A DNA stretch of 32,620 nt from an uncultured Chlorobiaceae bacterium (GTDB lineage Bacteria; Bacteroidota; Chlorobiia; Chlorobiales; Chlorobiaceae). The stretch spans positions 1-32,620 of the forward strand of contig CAJAAV010000184.1 in the NCBI GenBank assembly GCA_903937835.1. Direction: 5' to 3'. The translations under genes and the position numbers were made by a program. Position 1 is the first letter of the stretch, and each line of letters opens with the position of its first letter. The notes under the pieces are model-generated. The model saw only the letters and a program-made list of their open reading frames with translations, was not told the origin of the DNA and did not search any database. Below are positions 17,340 to 26,900 of the stretch, one piece after another.

Positions 17340-17404
17340 AAACGGGATGGGTGCGGAGTTGGTGATGGGCTGGAAAATTTACTCCAAGCGCGCCCCCTGT
17401 ATGG

Positions 17405-17445
17405 ATAAGGCTTTTCAGCTCCGTTGAAGCGGCATGTCGGTAGAT
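17405..17445 (+). repeat. CCGTAGG-type hairpin repeat, copy 1
   Basis: Matches copy 2 over about 41 bases, beginning ATAAGGCTTTTCAGCTCCG and ending GGTAGAT. The central hairpin is GCTCC-GTT-GAAGC with one mismatched pair, so this copy is slightly decayed. Confidence 0.8.
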
Positions 17446-17465
17446 ATCCACGAAACACTATATCA

Positions 17466-17506
17466 ATAAGGCTTTTCAGCTCCGTAGGAGCGACATGTTG
17501 GTAGAT
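17466..17506 (+). repeat. CCGTAGG-type hairpin repeat, copy 2
   Basis: Best-preserved copy: GCTTTTCA, then the perfect hairpin GCTCC-GTA-GGAGC, then GACATGTTGGTAGAT. It lies 61 bases after copy 1 in direct orientation. Confidence 0.85.
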
Positions 17507-17585
17507 CTGGCGCGATCAACCGTAACCAATATAGTGCAATCTTTGGGAAATGGGCAAGTGAAGTCGGCAATGTGCGCGGCTGGCC

Positions 17586-17726
17586 CCCCTCCGCTCTTCA
17601 TTCGCCTTGCCGGTACCCCGGCAGGGCGCTTTGCCTTCACGCCGTAGCTCTTCTTGCCCTGACGCAAAGCACGTGAGCAACAGGCTGGTAATTACGCCGG
17701 GCGTCAGGGAATGAGGAGCGGAGGGG
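17586..17726. repeat. Large nested inverted repeat
   Basis: The outer arms 17586-17603 and 17709-17726 pair over 18 bases with one G-U type mismatch. Inside, GCCGG-TACC-CCGGC forms a tight hairpin near 17609-17622. CCCTGACGC (17657-17665) can pair with GCGTCAGGG (17701-17709), and GCTTTGC with GCAAAGC. Some of these pairings compete. It could be a miniature transposable element or a structured RNA. No transposase or reverse transcriptase is nearby. Confidence 0.65.
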
Positions 17727-17735
17727 AACATACTG

Positions 17736-17757
17736 ATACCAATATGTCGCCCCTACT
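17736..17757 (-). repeat. CCGTAGG-type hairpin repeat, copy 3 (partial)
   Basis: On the minus strand it reads CAGTAGGGGCGACATATTGG, the right half of the repeat with a decayed left stem. Confidence 0.6.
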
Positions 17758-17790
17758 GGACTGCAAAGTATTGGTTTGAGGATGAAGCAC

Positions 17791-17816
17791 TCCAACATGC
17801 CATGCCTACGGCATTC
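17791..17816 (-). repeat. CCGTAGG-type hairpin repeat, copy 4
   Basis: On the minus strand it contains the perfect hairpin ATGCC-GTA-GGCAT followed by GGCATGTTGGA. It has the same stem as copy 6. Confidence 0.7.
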
Positions 17817-17885
17817 TGAACACGCGGTATTCTAACAGGCAAAATTCTTGGATTACAAAATATTCAGGGAAAAAATTGGCATTTT

Positions 17886-17915
17886 GCTACCAACATGTCG
17901 CCCCTCCGGGGCTTG
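17886..17915 (-). repeat. CCGTAGG-type hairpin repeat, copy 5
   Basis: On the minus strand it contains the perfect hairpin GCCCC-GGA-GGGGC followed by GACATGTTGGTAGC. The stem sequence differs from the other copies yet still pairs fully. Confidence 0.8.
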
Positions 17916-17934
17916 TGACAAAGCGCCCTCATCA

Positions 17935-17964
17935 AAATGCCGTAGGCATGACATGTTGGTAGCT
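17935..17964 (+). repeat. CCGTAGG-type hairpin repeat, copy 6
   Basis: Perfect hairpin ATGCC-GTA-GGCAT followed by GACATGTTGGTAGC. It is inverted relative to copy 5, so their 14-base tails can pair with each other. Confidence 0.8.
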
Positions 17965-18002
17965 TATAAATTCGGCTAAGAAAATCACATCTCCCCTCAC
18001 CA

Positions 18003-19016
18003 TCACCCCTGTACCCCGTAATACTCCCGGTACCAGGCAACAAAGCGTTTGATCCCCTCCAGCACGGTGGTCTCCGGTTTGTAGTGCACATCCTGAATCA
18101 GTTGATCAACGTCAGCGTATGTGTCAGGCACGTCGCCGGGCTGGAGTGGCAGGAACTCTTTTATGGCCGTGCGACCAAGTTGCTCTTCAAGAGCTTTGAT
18201 GTAATCCATCAGCTCGACTGGATTGCTGTTGCCGATATTGTACACCCGCCAAGGAGCCTTGCTTGTGGCGGTATCGGGCTTGAGGCCTGACCACTCAGGG
18301 TTGGGTTCGGCAACATGATCGAGCGTTCTCAGAACTCCCTCGGTAATATCGTCGATAAAGGTAAAATCGCGACGATGCTTGCCGTAATTGAACACCTTGA
18401 TCGGCTTGTTCTTCAGGATGGCATCGGTAAAGAGAAAGAGAGCCATATCAGGTCTTCCCCAAGGACCATAAACGGTAAAAAAACGGAGACCGGTTGTCGG
18501 CAGATTATAGAGATGGCTATAGGTATGCGCCATCAGCTCATTGGCCTTTTTGCTGGCCGCATAGAGAGAAAGCGGATGATCGACATTGTCATGAACCGAA
18601 AACGGCATTGTTTCGTTGGCGCCGTACACCGAGCTTGAGGAGGCATAGACCAGGTGCTTCACTCCGTGATGCCGACACCCCTCAAGAATATTGAGAAACC
18701 CAACAATATTGCTCTCAATATAGGCGTGGGGATTCTCAATTGAATAACGGACGCCCGCCTGGGCTGCAAGATTGACAACACGCTCAAACGCACCTGTTGT
18801 AAAAAGCTCCTCCATCTTACTCCTGTCAGCAATATCAAGCGTCAAGAACGTGAACCCTTCATAAGGCTCGAGCAGAGCCAGCCGCGCACGCTTGAGTGAA
18901 ACGTCGTAATAGTCGTTCAGGTTATCAATGCCGGTTACCTGCTCTCCCCTTTCGAGCAGTCGCTTGCAGACATGAAATCCTATAAATCCGGCCGCACCAG
19001 TCACCAGTATCTTCAT
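18003..19016 (-). CDS. NAD-dependent epimerase, UDP-glucuronate 4-epimerase type
   Basis: Extended short-chain dehydrogenase/reductase that interconverts UDP-glucuronate and UDP-galacturonate, giving sugars for envelope polysaccharide. The 337 residues start at the ATG at 19016 with the Rossmann motif [10 protein letters not shown]. Longer in-frame starts would add an unlikely 31-residue Cys/Asn-rich leader. The [10 protein letters not shown]-like region reads [11 protein letters not shown], and the catalytic YxxxK is in [26 protein letters not shown] is characteristic of the CapI/GAE subgroup. GalE or another nucleotide-sugar epimerase cannot be fully excluded. No linked sugar operon is seen. 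Confidence 0.88.
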   Translation of the reverse strand: MKILVTGAAGFIGFHVCKRLLERGEQVTGIDNLNDYYDVSLKRARLALLEPYEGFTFLTLDIADRSKMEELFTTGAFERVVNLAAQAGVRYSIENPHAYIESNIVGFLNILEGCRHHGVKHLVYASSSSVYGANETMPFSVHDNVDHPLSLYAASKKANELMAHTYSHLYNLPTTGLRFFTVYGPWGRPDMALFLFTDAILKNKPIKVFNYGKHRRDFTFIDDITEGVLRTLDHVAEPNPEWSGLKPDTATSKAPWRVYNIGNSNPVELMDYIKALEEQLGRTAIKEFLPLQPGDVPDTYADVDQLIQDVHYKPETTVLEGIKRFVAWYREYYGVQG

Positions 19017-19555
19017 TGAATTTAATCTATAATGAGTTTCAGCCGCATTCTGACCGGCGTTTGAAAAGTTTTGCTTTTTTCTGCATTCATAATAAAAACA
19101 ATTCTCCACCCTGACAAGGCAAATAATGCTCTAAATCTTCATTTCCAATGTTATTACTGATTGAAAAATTGTTGTAAAAAGCCAAAGCTTCCCTCTCTGC
19201 CACTACGAAGAGCACACAAAAGCCAGCTCAACACTCTTTGACGCAGCCACAGAAAACGAACAGATCGGCCGTGGAACGAATTGCATAGCCACAGCCTCGA
19301 TGAAAAATTTATTGCTGAAATTGATGTTTGCATAAAAATTACTTCAGGAAAAAGGATTTTTTTGATACTTTTATTATATTGCGAGGAGGAAGTAGAAGTA
19401 TAGTATTGGGTTGAAAGTTTTGCGGGTCACTTACTCATTTTCTGTAGCTTTTTGTTCGTTTCAAGTATTGCTCGCGGCCAAGTTCGATATTGTTATTCTT
19501 CAGGAGCTTTTGGCCTTTTTCATTTTTTACTATCCCGAATGGAAAGGAGTCTTTT
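19017..19555. other. Intergenic region, 539 bases
   Basis: AT-rich stretch between divergent genes. No gene with convincing coding character is seen on either strand. A TTGATA-like box followed by TATATT-like sequence lies near 19352-19377 but is not well spaced. A strong ribosome site (AAAGGAG, 19543-19549) at its end belongs to the next gene. Confidence 0.5.
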
Positions 19556-20011
19556 ATGATGAAAAAATTTTTAGCCAGTTTAATTTTAACCACCATAACT
19601 CTTCTTGGTAGCGTGTCGGGTTACGCTGTCCCCCTCGAAGGAAAAATCATCGGGTCAAGCGGGGGAAGTAGCTCGTTTGGTGGTATCGTTTGGTATTCCA
19701 GTTATATGGAATTGACCACACCTTATAACTTTGTGATCGGAGAGCAACTAAAAATCACGCTTCGGGGCAATGCCAAGTGGGTGTACGTCAGATTGCTGCC
19801 CGAAGGTGCTAATGCCACGATTTCAGTTGGGATTATTAACAAAAGGATCCACGTTCCTCATAATGGAGTGATTACTGTAGGAATTGAGAGCCCCCAGCAG
19901 AACATCCGGCAAGTATCTGTTCACTCTGGACGACAAGCGTTTGGGAGAGGAATCAGTCTCTTTAATGACAAGGCCGACATTGTCAGTATTGATGTTTCTA
20001 TGGAAAAATAA
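19556..20011 (+). CDS. Small exported protein, unknown function
   Basis: 151 residues from the ATG at 19556 (a second ATG follows directly). AAAGGAG seven bases upstream is the strongest ribosome site in the window and fixes the start. Residues 1-24 (MMKKFLASLILTTITLLGSVSG) form a signal peptide with probable cleavage after the Ala of GYA. The mature part is beta-rich and Gly/Ser/Val-rich (GKIIGSSGGSSSFGG near the start, then ISVGIINKRIHVPHNGVITVG), without Cys. I do not recognise the family. A periplasmic or surface role is inferred only from the signal. It converges with the SDR gene. Confidence 0.75.
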   Translation: MMKKFLASLILTTITLLGSVSGYAVPLEGKIIGSSGGSSSFGGIVWYSSYMELTTPYNFVIGEQLKITLRGNAKWVYVRLLPEGANATISVGIINKRIHVPHNGVITVGIESPQQNIRQVSVHSGRQAFGRGISLFNDKADIVSIDVSMEK

Positions 20012-20083
20012 AGAGAGGATATGTTGTACGTTATCCCCTGTTTACTCAATACCTTCAAATTCCGGGAACCGTGAACTAGCGAT

Positions 20084-20842
20084 TTAGAGCCTTGCTCCCC
20101 CGGAAATTTCAATAATCTGCCCTGTAATAAACGCGGCATCATCAGACGCAAGAAAAAGAGCACAGCGGGCAACGTCGTCCGGTGTTGCAATCCGACCAAG
20201 CGGGTAACGCTGTGCGCACTCATTGCGAAGCATCTCCCACCGTTCGGGCCCGAGAGCCCTGACAAAGGCAGGTACCTCGACAAGAGCAGGAGCAAGTGCA
20301 TTGACCGTTATGCCATAACGACCGAGCGACATGGCAAGCGAACGGGTAAATGAGTAAATGCCGCCTTTAGACGCTGAATAGGAAAACTGGTTTGGACTCC
20401 CCCGATAAGCCAGCGAGCTCATATTCACAATTTTTCCAAACCCCTGGGGCTTCATCATTCTGGCTGCTTCACGGCAAGAGATAATGCAGGATTTGAGGTT
20501 CAGATCAAGATTGCCGCTCATTTTCAGGTAGTCAATCTCCTCGACATCGGCTGACGGTTCGGCGTCACCACCGGCAATGTTCACCACAATATCAAGCCTT
20601 CCGTAGCGCTCAGCAATATGGCGGTAGATCGCCTGAATCTCCTCCTCTTTTGTGACATCAACAGGAACCGAGATGCCACTCCCTCCGCTCTGCTCAAGAA
20701 GCGCAAGTGTTTCTGTACATCCGGGCACATTAATGTCGCTGGCAATCACAACAGCCCCTTCACTGGCAAAACAGAGCGCCACGGCCCTGCCGATTCCTCC
20801 TGCCGCCCCGGTAACGAGCGAAATTTTATCATAAAGCCGCAT
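20084..20842 (-). CDS. Short-chain dehydrogenase/reductase
   Basis: Classical SDR of 252 residues, starting at the ATG at 20842 with GAGG ten bases upstream. The cofactor motif TGAAGGIGRAVA lies near residue 13, VNIAGG near 90, and the catalytic Ser...Tyr-x3-Lys is in VNMSSLAYRGSPNQFSYSASK. The C-terminal FITGQIIEISGG is typical of FabG-like enzymes. The Asp at the end of beta-2 (ASDINV) suggests NAD rather than NADP. The substrate is unknown. It follows the DUF3127 gene by 32 bases on the same strand, possibly as an operon. Confidence 0.9.
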   Translation of the reverse strand: MRLYDKISLVTGAAGGIGRAVALCFASEGAVVIASDINVPGCTETLALLEQSGGSGISVPVDVTKEEEIQAIYRHIAERYGRLDIVVNIAGGDAEPSADVEEIDYLKMSGNLDLNLKSCIISCREAARMMKPQGFGKIVNMSSLAYRGSPNQFSYSASKGGIYSFTRSLAMSLGRYGITVNALAPALVEVPAFVRALGPERWEMLRNECAQRYPLGRIATPDDVARCALFLASDDAAFITGQIIEISGGARL

Positions 20843-20874
20843 GGTCGCCTCTTGTTTAATGTTTCGATGACTTC

Positions 20875-21234
20875 TCAGAACGGGCAATCATCATTCGCAA
20901 TAACGCTCTGACTCTCAAAAACCGGGGGCTCCCATGATCCTGGCTCCGGGGAATAGCTCGCATCTGGCTGATTGACTCCCTCAACTTTCCATCCCTTGAC
21001 GTCGGTATACCATTTCCCGTTAAACTCCCTGCTTTCAATGTCAAAAGAGATCGTGAGCTTCGATCCCACCTTCAGCAAACTTCTGTCGTACTTCTCGCCC
21101 CATAACGAGATGCAGACTTTCTTCGGATACTGCCCTTCAGTTTCAACTATAATGTCCTGTTTTTTCCATGTTCCGTTCTTGCCCGCACCCGTCTGTTCAG
21201 GAAGAATTGCTACAAGCTTTGCGGTGAGTTGCAT
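20875..21234 (-). CDS. DUF3127 protein, OB-fold, with SSB-like acidic tail
   Basis: 119 residues. The pattern (MQLTAKLVAILPEQTG at the start, KNGTWKKQDIIVET, SLWGEKYD, GWKVEGV) matches DUF3127, a small OB-fold family common in Bacteroidota/Chlorobiota. After residue 90 a Pro/Ser-rich linker leads to the final ANDDCPF, which resembles the DDDIPF tip by which single-stranded-DNA-binding proteins recruit partners. A nucleic-acid-binding role is therefore inferred, not shown. The ATG at 21234 is the only good start. Confidence 0.78.
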   Translation of the reverse strand: MQLTAKLVAILPEQTGAGKNGTWKKQDIIVETEGQYPKKVCISLWGEKYDRSLLKVGSKLTISFDIESREFNGKWYTDVKGWKVEGVNQPDASYSPEPGSWEPPVFESQSVIANDDCPF

Positions 21235-21335
21235 AAAATTATCTGATTAATTCATTCGTTACCAAAAAAACATTTTTTCTATCAAAAGCACACTGCCATG
21301 AGGTTTATTTTACGGTGCGTCTTTATCAAATATCT

Positions 21336-22193
21336 TTATTCTACCTTTTCTTCTAACGTTGGAGATGCAAAAAGTTTAAAGCCCATAAGGCTGGTCATGG
21401 ACTGCACAGCACAATTGATTCTCCCAATAAACAAATCAAGATCAGTAACCCCATGGCTTTCATCGGCTGAAGCCTGCTCCATAAACTCCATAAACTGCCG
21501 ATAACGGAGTTCCCCGATTCTGGACGACCAGGAGAATCCAGAGATACGAAAAGCACACAGTGATTCGTCGATAACAAAAAGATCACCATGCTTGAGTATC
21601 TGTATCCAGAAATCCAGATCAATCGTGTAGGGTACAACGGCACTATACCCGCTGATTTTTGAAATCAAGGAGGCCGGAAAAAGGCCACAGATCGGCTCAC
21701 CGATAATGTTGGTACCCATACGAACCATTTTCCTGATAACATCAACGGGTTCCTTGCGGCCTCCATCAACAAAATTAACCTTTTTGATGAGTATCTTTCC
21801 TGCAGAATCAATAATGGTTCTCTGACTGGTGACCAGGCTTACACCGGCATTTTGAGGCTCATCAAAAACTTTTACCTGTTTTTCAAGACATTCCGGAAAA
21901 AGAAGGTCATCACCACAGACAAGCTTGACATACTTCCCTCTAACCTTGCTTATTGCCCTATTCCAGTTTCCCGCCGGTCCAAGGTTTTCTGAATTTCTGA
22001 ATAGCTTGATACGGGAATCGGTCATCGAAGCCGCAATATCATAAGAGCTGTCGGTCGAATGATCGTCATATATTAAAAGCTCAAAATCAGTGAACGTCTG
22101 TGCAAGCACTGAGGCTATCGTCTTACCGATAAAACGTGCATTGTTATACATTGGTATGGTCACCGTCACATAGGGTCGATTCAAAGATCCCAT
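21336..22193 (-). CDS. Family 2 glycosyltransferase
   Basis: Inverting GT-A sugar transferase of 285 residues, cytosolic or membrane-associated, for envelope polysaccharide. It begins with [20 protein letters not shown], has the nucleotide-binding [10 protein letters not shown], and the metal-binding DxD-like CGDD in [28 protein letters not shown] is the usual acceptor-side motif. GGAGG eight bases before the ATG is a clear ribosome site. It lies 22 bases after the polytopic membrane protein gene, so it may be the last gene of the pump operon. The donor sugar and acceptor are unknown. Confidence 0.9.
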   Translation of the reverse strand: MGSLNRPYVTVTIPMYNNARFIGKTIASVLAQTFTDFELLIYDDHSTDSSYDIAASMTDSRIKLFRNSENLGPAGNWNRAISKVRGKYVKLVCGDDLLFPECLEKQVKVFDEPQNAGVSLVTSQRTIIDSAGKILIKKVNFVDGGRKEPVDVIRKMVRMGTNIIGEPICGLFPASLISKISGYSAVVPYTIDLDFWIQILKHGDLFVIDESLCAFRISGFSWSSRIGELRYRQFMEFMEQASADESHGVTDLDLFIGRINCAVQSMTSLMGFKLFASPTLEEKVE

Positions 22194-22215
22194 AATGTTA
22201 TCCTCCGCGAAAACA

Positions 22216-23487
22216 TTATTTCATTTCCTGCTGAAGATTGACTGACAAATAGAAAACCGAACATCCATAGAAAAAACCTGCAACACCAAGGAGCAGGTTG
22301 TTTTCCAGAAAAAATGCCAACAATATTGCGGTCGCCGAGAGAAGGAGCACCGTAAGCTGTTTAAAGGCTTTTTTCATGACCGCCTCACCAAGCAGTGCTG
22401 AAAGTGCTGTCTCGCTTCTGAGTGTTTCAAGGGAGTTAGAGCGGGCAATTGAAGGGATGACAATATAGATCATACCAATAAAAGAAAAGGTAATCCAGCC
22501 GAGCAAGGCCGCATGAGTATGGGAGTGATAAATCCACATCCTGTCGAAACGCAAGGGAGGCACCGTACCAAAATGAATCCCTTTCAAAAAATAAATATTC
22601 ATGATACCGTAACCGCTTGTCGCAAACAGCAGGGCAAGGCCGCTTAACAGAAATGCAAGTGCTGGATGGTGAAATTTGGTATGGAAAAAGTTGTTGAGGT
22701 AAATAGCAAAACTGCCAAGCAGACCCATCACTCCAAACAACAGAAAATGGCTGATCAGCATCATGCCAAGATAGTACTCTGCAAGAATAACAATCAGAAA
22801 AAAGAGAACACCACCGACAAAAATATAAAACCAGAGACTGAAAAGCCGTTTTGCCAGCTCCCGTTTTGATGACCTGCTCCATGCGTAGGTATAAAGAAAC
22901 CCCATCACACTGATACTGAGTGGAAATGAAGAGCCAAGAAAGTAGGATGACTGTGTCACAAAAAATGGAATAATTCTCTGATCTGGAAATGCCTCTTTAA
23001 GACCAAGTGTAAAAAGCCCAAGGTTGGCAACAAGCAGAAAAAGAACATCAAAAATGTAGTAACGCACTGAGACCTCGTTCCATATTTTAGGAACTGACAG
23101 TGTGGTAAAAATCTCCCTGAGCGGCCCTGCAACAACAATCATGAGCAGTAAACCTGTAAAGGCTTTCAAGAGAGGCCAATCCATGGAAACGGCAATGGTA
23201 ATCATGACCAGCGAGATCAGAACTGCATAAATATAGCGCAACTGCTTTGCTGGATCAATCTTCAGTTCAGGATAGATTGCGGCTGTCAGGTAGCGGTTGA
23301 GAATGAGAATGGCAAGGTTGCCGAATCCGATAAAAAACAGATAAGGATGGAGCTTCAGGAGAAACATATTGCCTGTCGCAGCTCCAGACGCTCCCATAAG
23401 AGAGGCAAGAGCAACAACTGTGACTGAAACAGAGAGGAAAAGCCTGGCAACGCTACTCAACTCTCCATCAAAATGGTGCAGTTTCAT
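22216..23487 (-). CDS. Polytopic membrane protein with conserved-looking histidines
   Basis: 423 residues with about 11-12 predicted membrane helices. Several His lie within or next to helices: [15 protein letters not shown] near residue 46, [11 protein letters not shown] near 240, and [19 protein letters not shown] near 320. The HTHxALLGW run resembles heme-ligand helices of heme-copper oxidase subunit I (cbb3/NorB) and of NnrS proteins, but the full set of Cu/heme ligands is not evident, so I leave the function open. Its ATG directly follows the stop of the DoxX-like gene (TGAATG). It is encoded behind an RND pump. Confidence 0.65.
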   Translation of the reverse strand: MKLHHFDGELSSVARLFLSVSVTVVALASLMGASGAATGNMFLLKLHPYLFFIGFGNLAILILNRYLTAAIYPELKIDPAKQLRYIYAVLISLVMITIAVSMDWPLLKAFTGLLLMIVVAGPLREIFTTLSVPKIWNEVSVRYYIFDVLFLLVANLGLFTLGLKEAFPDQRIIPFFVTQSSYFLGSSFPLSISVMGFLYTYAWSRSSKRELAKRLFSLWFYIFVGGVLFFLIVILAEYYLGMMLISHFLLFGVMGLLGSFAIYLNNFFHTKFHHPALAFLLSGLALLFATSGYGIMNIYFLKGIHFGTVPPLRFDRMWIYHSHTHAALLGWITFSFIGMIYIVIPSIARSNSLETLRSETALSALLGEAVMKKAFKQLTVLLLSATAILLAFFLENNLLLGVAGFFYGCSVFYLSVNLQQEMK

Positions 23488-23886
23488 TCAGATCAGGGTT
23501 TTGATTTTTTTCAATTCCAGCACAGCGATCACAGAGAGAGCAATCAGCGAAACATTCAGCGTCAAAGGATTGAACGGCAAAGACAACATTACAGGCTCAA
23601 ACAGGGCGACAAAGCAAAGAAGACCGGCTAGAGCCGCCGCATTGAGCCAAAACACCCAGCTCCATCGGGCTACAAGCAGGAAAAGTCCGAACACTATCTC
23701 TGCAACCCCCATCCATAGAACCGCTTCGCACGCCCACTGATAAACCGGAATGATGTGGCCAAGCAGCTCTGTTTCTCCCCTGCTCTGACAAGCAATTTTG
23801 GGAACGGCACCCTGATAAACCCATGAAAAGGCAAGTGCAGCGCGGCACCACAACAGAACCGGAGTCTGGTTTGAGAAAACGCGCAT
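23488..23886 (-). CDS. DoxX-like small membrane protein
   Basis: 132 residues with four membrane segments. The first (LWCRAALAFSWVYQGAVPKI) and the short polar loop with Glu before the second fit the DoxX-like family, whose members are linked to quinone or redox-stress functions. Its last codon is immediately followed by the start of the polytopic protein, and it begins 36 bases after the RND gene, so the three are probably co-transcribed. No strong SD is present. The family call is tentative; the membrane topology is clear. Confidence 0.65.
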   Translation of the reverse strand: MRVFSNQTPVLLWCRAALAFSWVYQGAVPKIACQSRGETELLGHIIPVYQWACEAVLWMGVAEIVFGLFLLVARWSWVFWLNAAALAGLLCFVALFEPVMLSLPFNPLTLNVSLIALSVIAVLELKKIKTLI

Positions 23887-23921
23887 TACCGGTCGAAAGT
23901 TAATGAAATTACAAAAAATGG

Positions 23922-26900
23922 CTACACACCCGATTTCCTTTTCAGCTTTGAAAATTTGCCTTGCATCTTGTCAAACCAGACGTAAACAACTGGAATAACC
24001 AGCAAAGTCAGAAACATTGAACTGAAGAGGCCGCCGACAAGAGCAACGGAAAGCCCCGACTTCCATTCCGATCCTGAGCTTTGAGAAAGCGCAATAGGGA
24101 GAAGCCCGAAAATCAGTGTCAACGTGGTCATGAGAATTGGACGCAACCGCTCTTTTGCTGCTTCAAGAATAGCCGCAGAAAGCTCCATCCCCTCCTCGCG
24201 AAACTTGTTGATAAAATCAACCAGTAGAATAGCGTTTTTTCCAACAAGCCCGATAAGCATGATAATACCAAGAATCGTGAAAATACTCAGCGACTTACCG
24301 GTAAGAGCAAGAGCGAAAAGCGCCCCGATGATGGCCAGCGGAATAGAAAACATCACCACCATCGGCCAGATCCAAGAGTCATACAATGCAACCATGACAA
24401 GATAAACAAAGATAATGGCAACAAGAAAAGAGAGCAGCAGGGTTGAGTTTGACTCCCCCTGCCTTTTGAGATCAGACTCATAAGCATAGCTCACCGTCGA
24501 AGGCATGACAAGATTTTTTTTCATATTTGCCATGATCCGCTCTATCTCCTTACCAATGCTTCCAACCGGACGACCAACAACCTGTGCCTTGACCCAGACA
24601 GCATTATTTCGATCCTTCCGCTGCAACTGCGTATAGCCTCGATCCTGTTCAAAAGTGACAAACTGACCGAGACGGACCAGATCGCCCTGAGGAGTACGGA
24701 ATGTAATTTCAGAAAGCGTAGAGGTATCCTGACGATAGTATTTGTCGAGCATCACCCTGATATCGTATTCATCTCCTCCATCACGGTATTTGCCAGCTTC
24801 ATCTCCGGCATAAGCAGTCCGCAATGCGGCTCCTACATCGGCAATAGAGATGCCAAAGGTGCCCATTTTTTCACGATCGACGATAACGCGCATTTCGGGA
24901 CTCCCGATTTGTGAGGCCAATTTGATATCGGCCGTTCCTGAAACGGTTTTGAGACTGTCTCGCAATGCTTCGGCCACACGGGTTACCTGACTTCTCAGTG
25001 GGCCGCTGATAATAACAGCAACCGGCGTTTCATTGGCTGTTCCGAAAATTCCGATCGGATTGATGCTTGCCTTGAGGCCAGCTATATCCTGCAGATTGAG
25101 CCGAATTGCCTGCATAATGGTATCTGTCGATCGGGTCCGCTCCTCTTTGGGTGTAAGCCTGACATTGATCTCTGAAATATTGTCAGCGCTCTGGTTGAAA
25201 AATCCTTCGCTTGAAGCACCAACATTAACCATCACCTTTTTCACTTCAGCCATTGAGGTGAGACGACGTTCCACACTTCTGGTCAACCGGTTGGTCTCTT
25301 GAAGAGGAGTTCCCGGTTCAAGCTCCAGCTTGACGGCAAACTCCCCGCGATCAGAAACGGAGATAAACTCTCCACCGATAAAGCCAAAAAATGGAAGAAG
25401 GAAAGAGAGAAACAACAAAAGTATTGCACTGAAAAAAACTTTTCGGGGATTCTGGAGGCTCCACTGAAGGAGATCGATATAGCTCTGGCGCAGACGCTGG
25501 AAGTTGCTTTCAAAAGCAAGGGCAAACTTTTCCAGAGCATTTTTTCCGGTAAACTTTTCAACTGTTGAAAAGCGCGATGCAAGCAGCGGTGTCAAGGTAA
25601 ACGAGACAAAAAGGCTTACCAGAGTAGAAATCACCATAACAACGGAAAACTCCCTCAGAATATTTCCAACAATGCCACTGACAAGCGAGAGCGGCAGAAA
25701 AACAACCACATCAACCATCGTAATAGAGAGTGCAGTAAAGCCAATTTCGTTTCTGCCAGCAAGGGCAGCAGTTCCGGGTTCTTCGCCGCGTTCGAGATGG
25801 CGGTAGATATTTTCAAGCACCACAATGGAATCGTCAACCAGAACGCCCACTACCAGCGACAATGAAAGCAGAGTCATGAGGTTCAGAGAAAAACCGAAAA
25901 GGTACATCCCGATAAAGGTCGTCACAAGAGAGGTTGGAATGGAAACAAGCACAATCAGTGAGTTGCGCAAACTGTGTAGAAAGAGCAACATAACGAGCGC
26001 AACAAGCAGTACGGCAAGCAGAAGGTCATGCTGCACAGCCGTGACAGCTTCAAGCGTAAAGGTCGAAGCATCCTGAGCAATATCAAAGTGAAGGTGACGA
26101 GCGCTGTAGAGTTTTTCAAGCTTTGAAAGCGCCGCTCTTGTAAGACGACTGACATCAACGGTGTTGGCATCGCTCTGCTTCATGACCATAATACCGACCG
26201 CACTTCGACCGTTGACCCTTGTAAGGGTGGTGATCTCCTTGAAGCCATCCTCAACTTCAGCAACATCCCTCAACGCAACTGTACCTGAAGGGGTAGATCG
26301 CAAAACAAGGTTTTTCAGCTCTTCCAGACTGGTGAACTTGCCAGCAAGCCTGACTACAAACTGCTTGTCGCTGTCATCAATTTTGCCGGTCGGAAAATCA
26401 CTGTTGGCCTTTCCAACCTCTTTGAAGACATCAGTGACAGTCAGACCATAGCTCTGAAGCCTTGCCAGATCAATATTAACCCTGATTTCCCGCTCACGGC
26501 CTCCAAGCAAGTACACTTGCCCAACACCGCCGACACTTGCAAGCAGCGGCTTGATGTCATCTTTGAGCATCTGGTAAAACTCCGCATCAGGCAATGATGA
26601 GGTTGCCCCAATGCGCAGTACCGGTACCTCATCGAGAGCAAAACGGGTAATAACCGGCGCTTTTGCTTCGTTGGGAAAGCGATCGCGCACCTCATTGATC
26701 TTGCGCTGGGCATCCTGCAGAGCCTTTTCGATATTGGCAGAATTGGAAAATTCAATGGCGACAACCGACAACCCTTCAGTTGAAGTGGAAGTAATGGATG
26801 ATATTTTTTCAATGGCAGAAACAGCTTCCTCAACGGGTTTGGTGAGCGATGTTTCAACCTCACCCGGCGACGCACCGGGATAGCGGATGGAAACGGTAAC

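Larger units (their letters stand above)
17340..18002. other. Gene-free structured region with repeats
   Basis: About 660 bases between the end of lysS and the end of the epimerase gene. No credible gene is present. It contains six hairpin-repeat copies in both orientations (listed separately) and a large inverted repeat at 17586-17726. The 14-base arms 17886-17899 and 17950-17963 pair perfectly and enclose a 50-base loop. As the region between two convergent genes, it may also act in termination. Confidence 0.75.

Noticed and set aside
17586-17726. Retron or group II intron RNA
   Set aside because: No reverse transcriptase is encoded in the window and no domain V-like hairpin was identified.
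17476-17731. Two overlapping minus-strand frames of 63 and 71 codons, rich in Arg and Gly
   Set aside because: They run through the large inverted repeat and a hairpin-repeat copy, use skewed composition and lack ribosome sites. They are by-products of structured DNA.
17405-17964. CRISPR array
   Set aside because: Copies are in both orientations, unequal in spacing and variable in sequence; no cas gene is present.
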